Source: Vandiemenella viatica (taxonomy: Eukaryota; Arthropoda; Insecta; Orthoptera; Morabidae). From it: a DNA stretch of 64,000 nt. The stretch lies in NCBI GenBank assembly GCA_031002005.1, contig CM061920.1, positions 108,497,447-108,561,446 of the forward strand, read 5' to 3'. The stretch's first letter is position 1. Each line of letters begins with the position of its first letter. Below the pieces are notes generated by a model. It did no database searches. It had not been told where the DNA came from and saw only the letters and a list, made by a program, of their open reading frames with translations. Of this stretch, positions 60,459 to 64,000 are shown piece after piece. Both the position numbers and the translations under genes were made by a program.

Positions 60459-61226
60459 CAACAGGATGAATTCATATGCATCGCTCAGCGGTTCAGACAA
60501 CCATTCAGTTAGCCGACCTCAAGTTGTACTTCCAAAAACGTAAAATCAAAAGGGTACATTGTTAAGGAACGTAGGACATGAACTACTAACCTTACAGTCT
60601 TGTCTGTAACGTTCGGTACGTCCACATAGATATCGATGTTGTAGTCAAATTTTGAAACATGTAATTTAATGAAAATCTAATCATCAACAATTTGAAAAGT
60701 ATAGAGAAGTTAGTATAGACATTCAGCATGTCTATTTTAGTTAAAACATTAAAACCGTGAGCCTAAACATTTGTGCCACAGGTCGAGATTATCATAGCAT
60801 CCCCGCAAATTACTTTTACAAAAAGCGGCAATAAGATCTCAACTTTTAACGATGTTTGACGCGAACAAAACTAGGGTTAATAAATATAATAGATATTCAC
60901 TGGATAAAAAAGAAAAATATGGAAGAACGAAACAGTAAAATAAATCAGTTATAAATGAATGACAAAAAGATAAATGTGCAATATAAGATTATGGTAGTTT
61001 ATATACAACCATAACCAATATGATATATACGATGATGATTGTTATAATCTATAGTACATAGTTCACTGATAGATCAGAAAATATAGCAGTTCAGCAGAGG
61101 AAGAAAGAACATGTGAATTATCTTTCAAAATTGCTCCTGATGAAGCAAACACTGTCAAGCAAAATCAGCTATTGGCAAAATTAGTAAAAGTTTTACTTCA
61201 GTTTTTCAAAGTAACTTAATAAATAT

Positions 61227-61312
61227 ACCGGTCGTGGTGAGTGAGTGGTAACGCTCTGGCCTGGCATTCCGGAGGACCTGGGTTCCAATCGCAGTCTGGT
61301 TACCACAATTCA
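61227..61312 (+). mobile_element. tRNA-derived SINE head, family A, 3'-truncated
   Basis: The sequence ACCGGTCGTGGTGAGTGAG continues into CTGGCCTGGCATTCCGG and GGTTCCAATCGC, then the match ends within the body. Confidence 0.75.
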
Positions 61313-63399
61313 GTCATAACAGGTAAATATTACATATCGTCTCAACCATTAACCTCTCACATCTAAAATTATAAAATAACATCCGGTTTGGAGTCCATCG
61401 CCTGTAACAAGAGTGAATAGATGACATGCTTTTTATGCCACCACATTACACAGGCTTCACATCAGAGTACCAAGACGACATTCAAAGAGTTAAAGTATGT
61501 TTCATATGTGCCGAAAGATTCTTGTACAATCGTACAGCAAAGATCCTAATCAAATGAAGTTCAAAGTATTCGTGGCAGCTGAGGAAAGACATATCACTGA
61601 AAGCCATCTGTCTAGTACTTCAGTCATAGATTAATTATCAAATATTAGCTTTATAAGATACTTCAAGCAACTCTTAACAGATCGAGTTTAAGGTGGTATT
61701 GGCACGGTCTTTGAAACAAGAATACCTGTTATCGCACTTTAGATAAAGTACTATAAAACGATACCATTTCGCTAGATTCCTGATCACAGTTCATAGAGAT
61801 AATCAGTCATTTTAATTTCCTTATTATTTTCCTCTATACAGAGAGAATAGAACAGTTGTAGTAGCAACTGATCGGATCAGATAACAGAACCAAGTCTGTC
61901 GTAGCTGCCATCAACAGTCTTTTCTGGAAGACATGGGTTCGATCACTGATTCGGTTCGATCACTTCTCTAAATTAAAGGGTTCCGTGTTTGCGATTTTTT
62001 CAATCGTGAATATTGCTTCAGTTTACATAACAATAAGAGAAAAAAAAATATATCTGCTTTAGAAATTAACATTAGAACTTGTTAACATTACAAAAACGTA
62101 TAGAAATAAATATACCGTAACAATAACTCAAACGAGATGCAGAGCATGATTTCAAATAACCTTTTCCACCATTTCCTACATCTAAAACCTTTCCTACAAA
62201 TAAGTTAAATACCCCACATTCTGCGATAATATTGGAAGAAATATTACTTGTTTAGTGAGCAGTTGCCTATACAGCATGCCTCTACAGTGTTTTTTGAATT
62301 AACCAGTGTGTAATCGCGTCATTGCTCTATCATTATTTCAATAATAATAGTATATCACAAGACGATTTTTAGAAGTTCGAGCCACGCCCAATCTTCAGGC
62401 GTCAGCAAATTGTGATAGTAGAAGTAAGAGTTATTAATGTTGTTAGGGCTTTAGGTCACATTCACAACAAGGTCATTAGCGCCCTAACCAACAACTGGTA
62501 GGACAACTTAGCTTAAAAATAGGTTGATTTACTGTATAAATGGCTGGCTGGAAAGAAGTCGGACATACAGACAGCGGTAGCAACAATCCGTTGAAAACTT
62601 TAGGTGAAATAGTTTCCCCTTAACAACATCAGTATTGCTAGTGTTATTGTATGCATATATTAATGTGTCTGGTGTGTGTTAAACGTATTGTTAGTGTTGT
62701 GTATATTAGAGGGAACTCTTCCTAAGTCACAATGGAAGTCGCCAGTGAGACGTTACCTATCGTCAATGAACACAGTAAATTATAACTTCTTTAAACTTTT
62801 AAATGACGTTTGCAATTTATTTGCATGCGTGCTGTCTTTTGAAATAGAAAATGTGTAAAAAAGAAAACGCCGGCGAGGTGGTATGTCAGTGGGTCATTGT
62901 AAGAGTCATACTGTTGTAAGTGGAGTATTGAAAAGAGGAACCTTTTAGGGCCTTATTACACTAGGCGACTTGGCGGCGCAACCAGCCGCGGCACTGGTGT
63001 CTCTGTTGGCGACGCAACCAGGATTCTGGTGGCGCCGCCAGCCAGCCACTCGCACAACCGAGCAGTCACTTTGCTGTTATCGTCGCATTGTACGCGAATT
63101 GTGTAGTTGAAAATGTCCAGTGAACTACAGAATGTCACTGTGGAAATGAGTGGAAGTGAAAGTTTAGAGAAGACAAAGGGGTAAGGCATGAAGAATTTCT
63201 CATTTTCGTATCTTTCCCGGCAATATCAACGTTTACTAAGTACAATGATTAAAAGAAAGACGATTTAGACATCCTTAAGTAATTAAAAAACTTGTCGTCT
63301 GAATACAGTTTAATTGCGATGGAGCTAACACTCCGGTAGCAATTTGCACATTTACAGCACTCTCTTCACCCTCCTCCTTTCCTCCAATGAGTCCCAATC
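61313..63399. other. Intergenic, mostly unrecognised
   Basis: Short frames only. A GC-rich patch at 62960-63060 and a possible repeat fragment at 62440-62510 have no firm assignment. Confidence 0.5.
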
Positions 63400-64000
63400 C
63401 AGCTCCTGTATCATATCAGTTACTGACTGGGTCCTGCGATAATTTCCACAAACAAATCTAGCTGCTCTTCTTTGCACACCTTCCAACTCCTGTATTTGAT
63501 CTCCAAAATGTGGTCCCAAACTACGCCACCATATTCAACAAATGATCTGACCAAAGTTTTGTAACCTAACTCCCTAACTTCTCTGTTACATCCTCTCATC
63601 ACCCTCTTCAGCAAATGAAGGATTTTGTAACCTTTTTCTACCACCTGCCCAATTCAGTTTATCAAACGTTATGCAAAGAATTTACACTTCATCAAGCAAA
63701 TCTGACCCCACTCTGTAATCATAATTAACCTTTAGATCTATTTATCTTTGTATCTTATAAGCCGACTCTTCTTGGCATTTATCTTCATTCCATGCTGACC
63801 TACCCATTTAGATATTCTATCCAGATCATCCTGCAACTGTTCAGTCTTCACCTTTTTTGATCCTATTGTATACCATTGTATCATTTGAAAAATACCTAGA
63901 TTCTGACCGTAACACAGTCATTCATTAGAATAATGAACAGCAACTCCCATATTTACTTCCACTTCTCTTGATAATGTATTTCCTACTCTAACCCTTTGCT
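63400..64000 (-). mobile_element. Non-LTR retrotransposon RT fragment running off the window
   Basis: The minus strand reads QLQDDLDRISKWVGQHGMKINAKKS (about 63840-63765) and then KGYKILHLLKRVMRGCNREVRELGYKTLVRSFVEYGGVVWD in the frame 63644-63420. These are RT thumb-region patterns. The element continues past position 64000. Confidence 0.83.

Noticed and set aside
62440..62510. Possible interspersed repeat (GGTCATTAGCGCCCTAACC)
   Set aside because: It resembles fragments known from other insects by memory only; no second copy in this window.
1..64000. CRISPR arrays, operons or bacterial defence systems
   Set aside because: The window is eukaryotic: spliced genes, SINEs and non-LTR elements; no regularly spaced repeats were seen.

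Overview
This is a eukaryotic nuclear window from an insect with a large, AT-rich, repeat-filled genome. Two spliced genes on the minus strand belong to the insect-specific Osiris (DUF1676) family. The rest is mostly introns, gene deserts and transposon debris: tRNA-derived SINEs, non-LTR retrotransposon pieces, mariner, Tc1 and hAT elements. The repeat load and the SINE type (tRNA head, GTCGACG-type tail) suggest a hemimetabolous, polyneopteran-like insect such as a grasshopper, stick insect, termite or cockroach. That placement is inference; the sequence does not name the species.

Region 1 (1-7.1 kb) has an inverted-repeat element, a divergent tandem repeat, and a complete two-exon Osiris gene (exons 6890-6449 and 5394-4865, 323 aa) with a TATA box and initiator. 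Region 2 (7.2-35 kb) is a gene desert. It holds several SINE families, a hAT-type MITE with a clear 8-bp target duplication, non-LTR fragments, a dead mariner, a divergent tandem duplication, and two GC-rich blocks that may be exons but that I do not recognise. Region 3 (35.6-43.2 kb) has a Tc1-like element rebuilt as a nearly perfect 508-bp palindrome, a cluster of non-LTR fragments in both orientations (one with a SINE nested in its reverse transcriptase active-site motif), and an internally deleted copy of a multicopy arthropod gene. Region 4 (43.5-50.9 kb) has one candidate small membrane-protein ORF and otherwise repeats. Region 5 (50.9-56.6 kb) is the second Osiris gene in three exons (56553-56353, 55339-55096, 51267-50927; 261 aa). 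Its 3.8-kb second intron holds a non-LTR fragment and the 5' part of a hAT element. Region 6 (56.6-64 kb) has SINEs, a foldback-like inverted repeat and a non-LTR fragment running off the window end.

The two Osiris genes point the same way, share architecture (signal peptide, two-cysteine motif, basic-hydrophobic DUF1676 core, AYxAY-type tail) and share a phase-1 intron just before the core. They look like members of the conserved Osiris cluster stretched apart by about 44 kb of repeats. Osiris proteins are linked to cuticle secretion and patterning in epithelia. No RNA genes, CRISPR arrays or bacterial features were found. Exon joins were inferred by eye from reading frame, splice-site consensus and protein-family logic.
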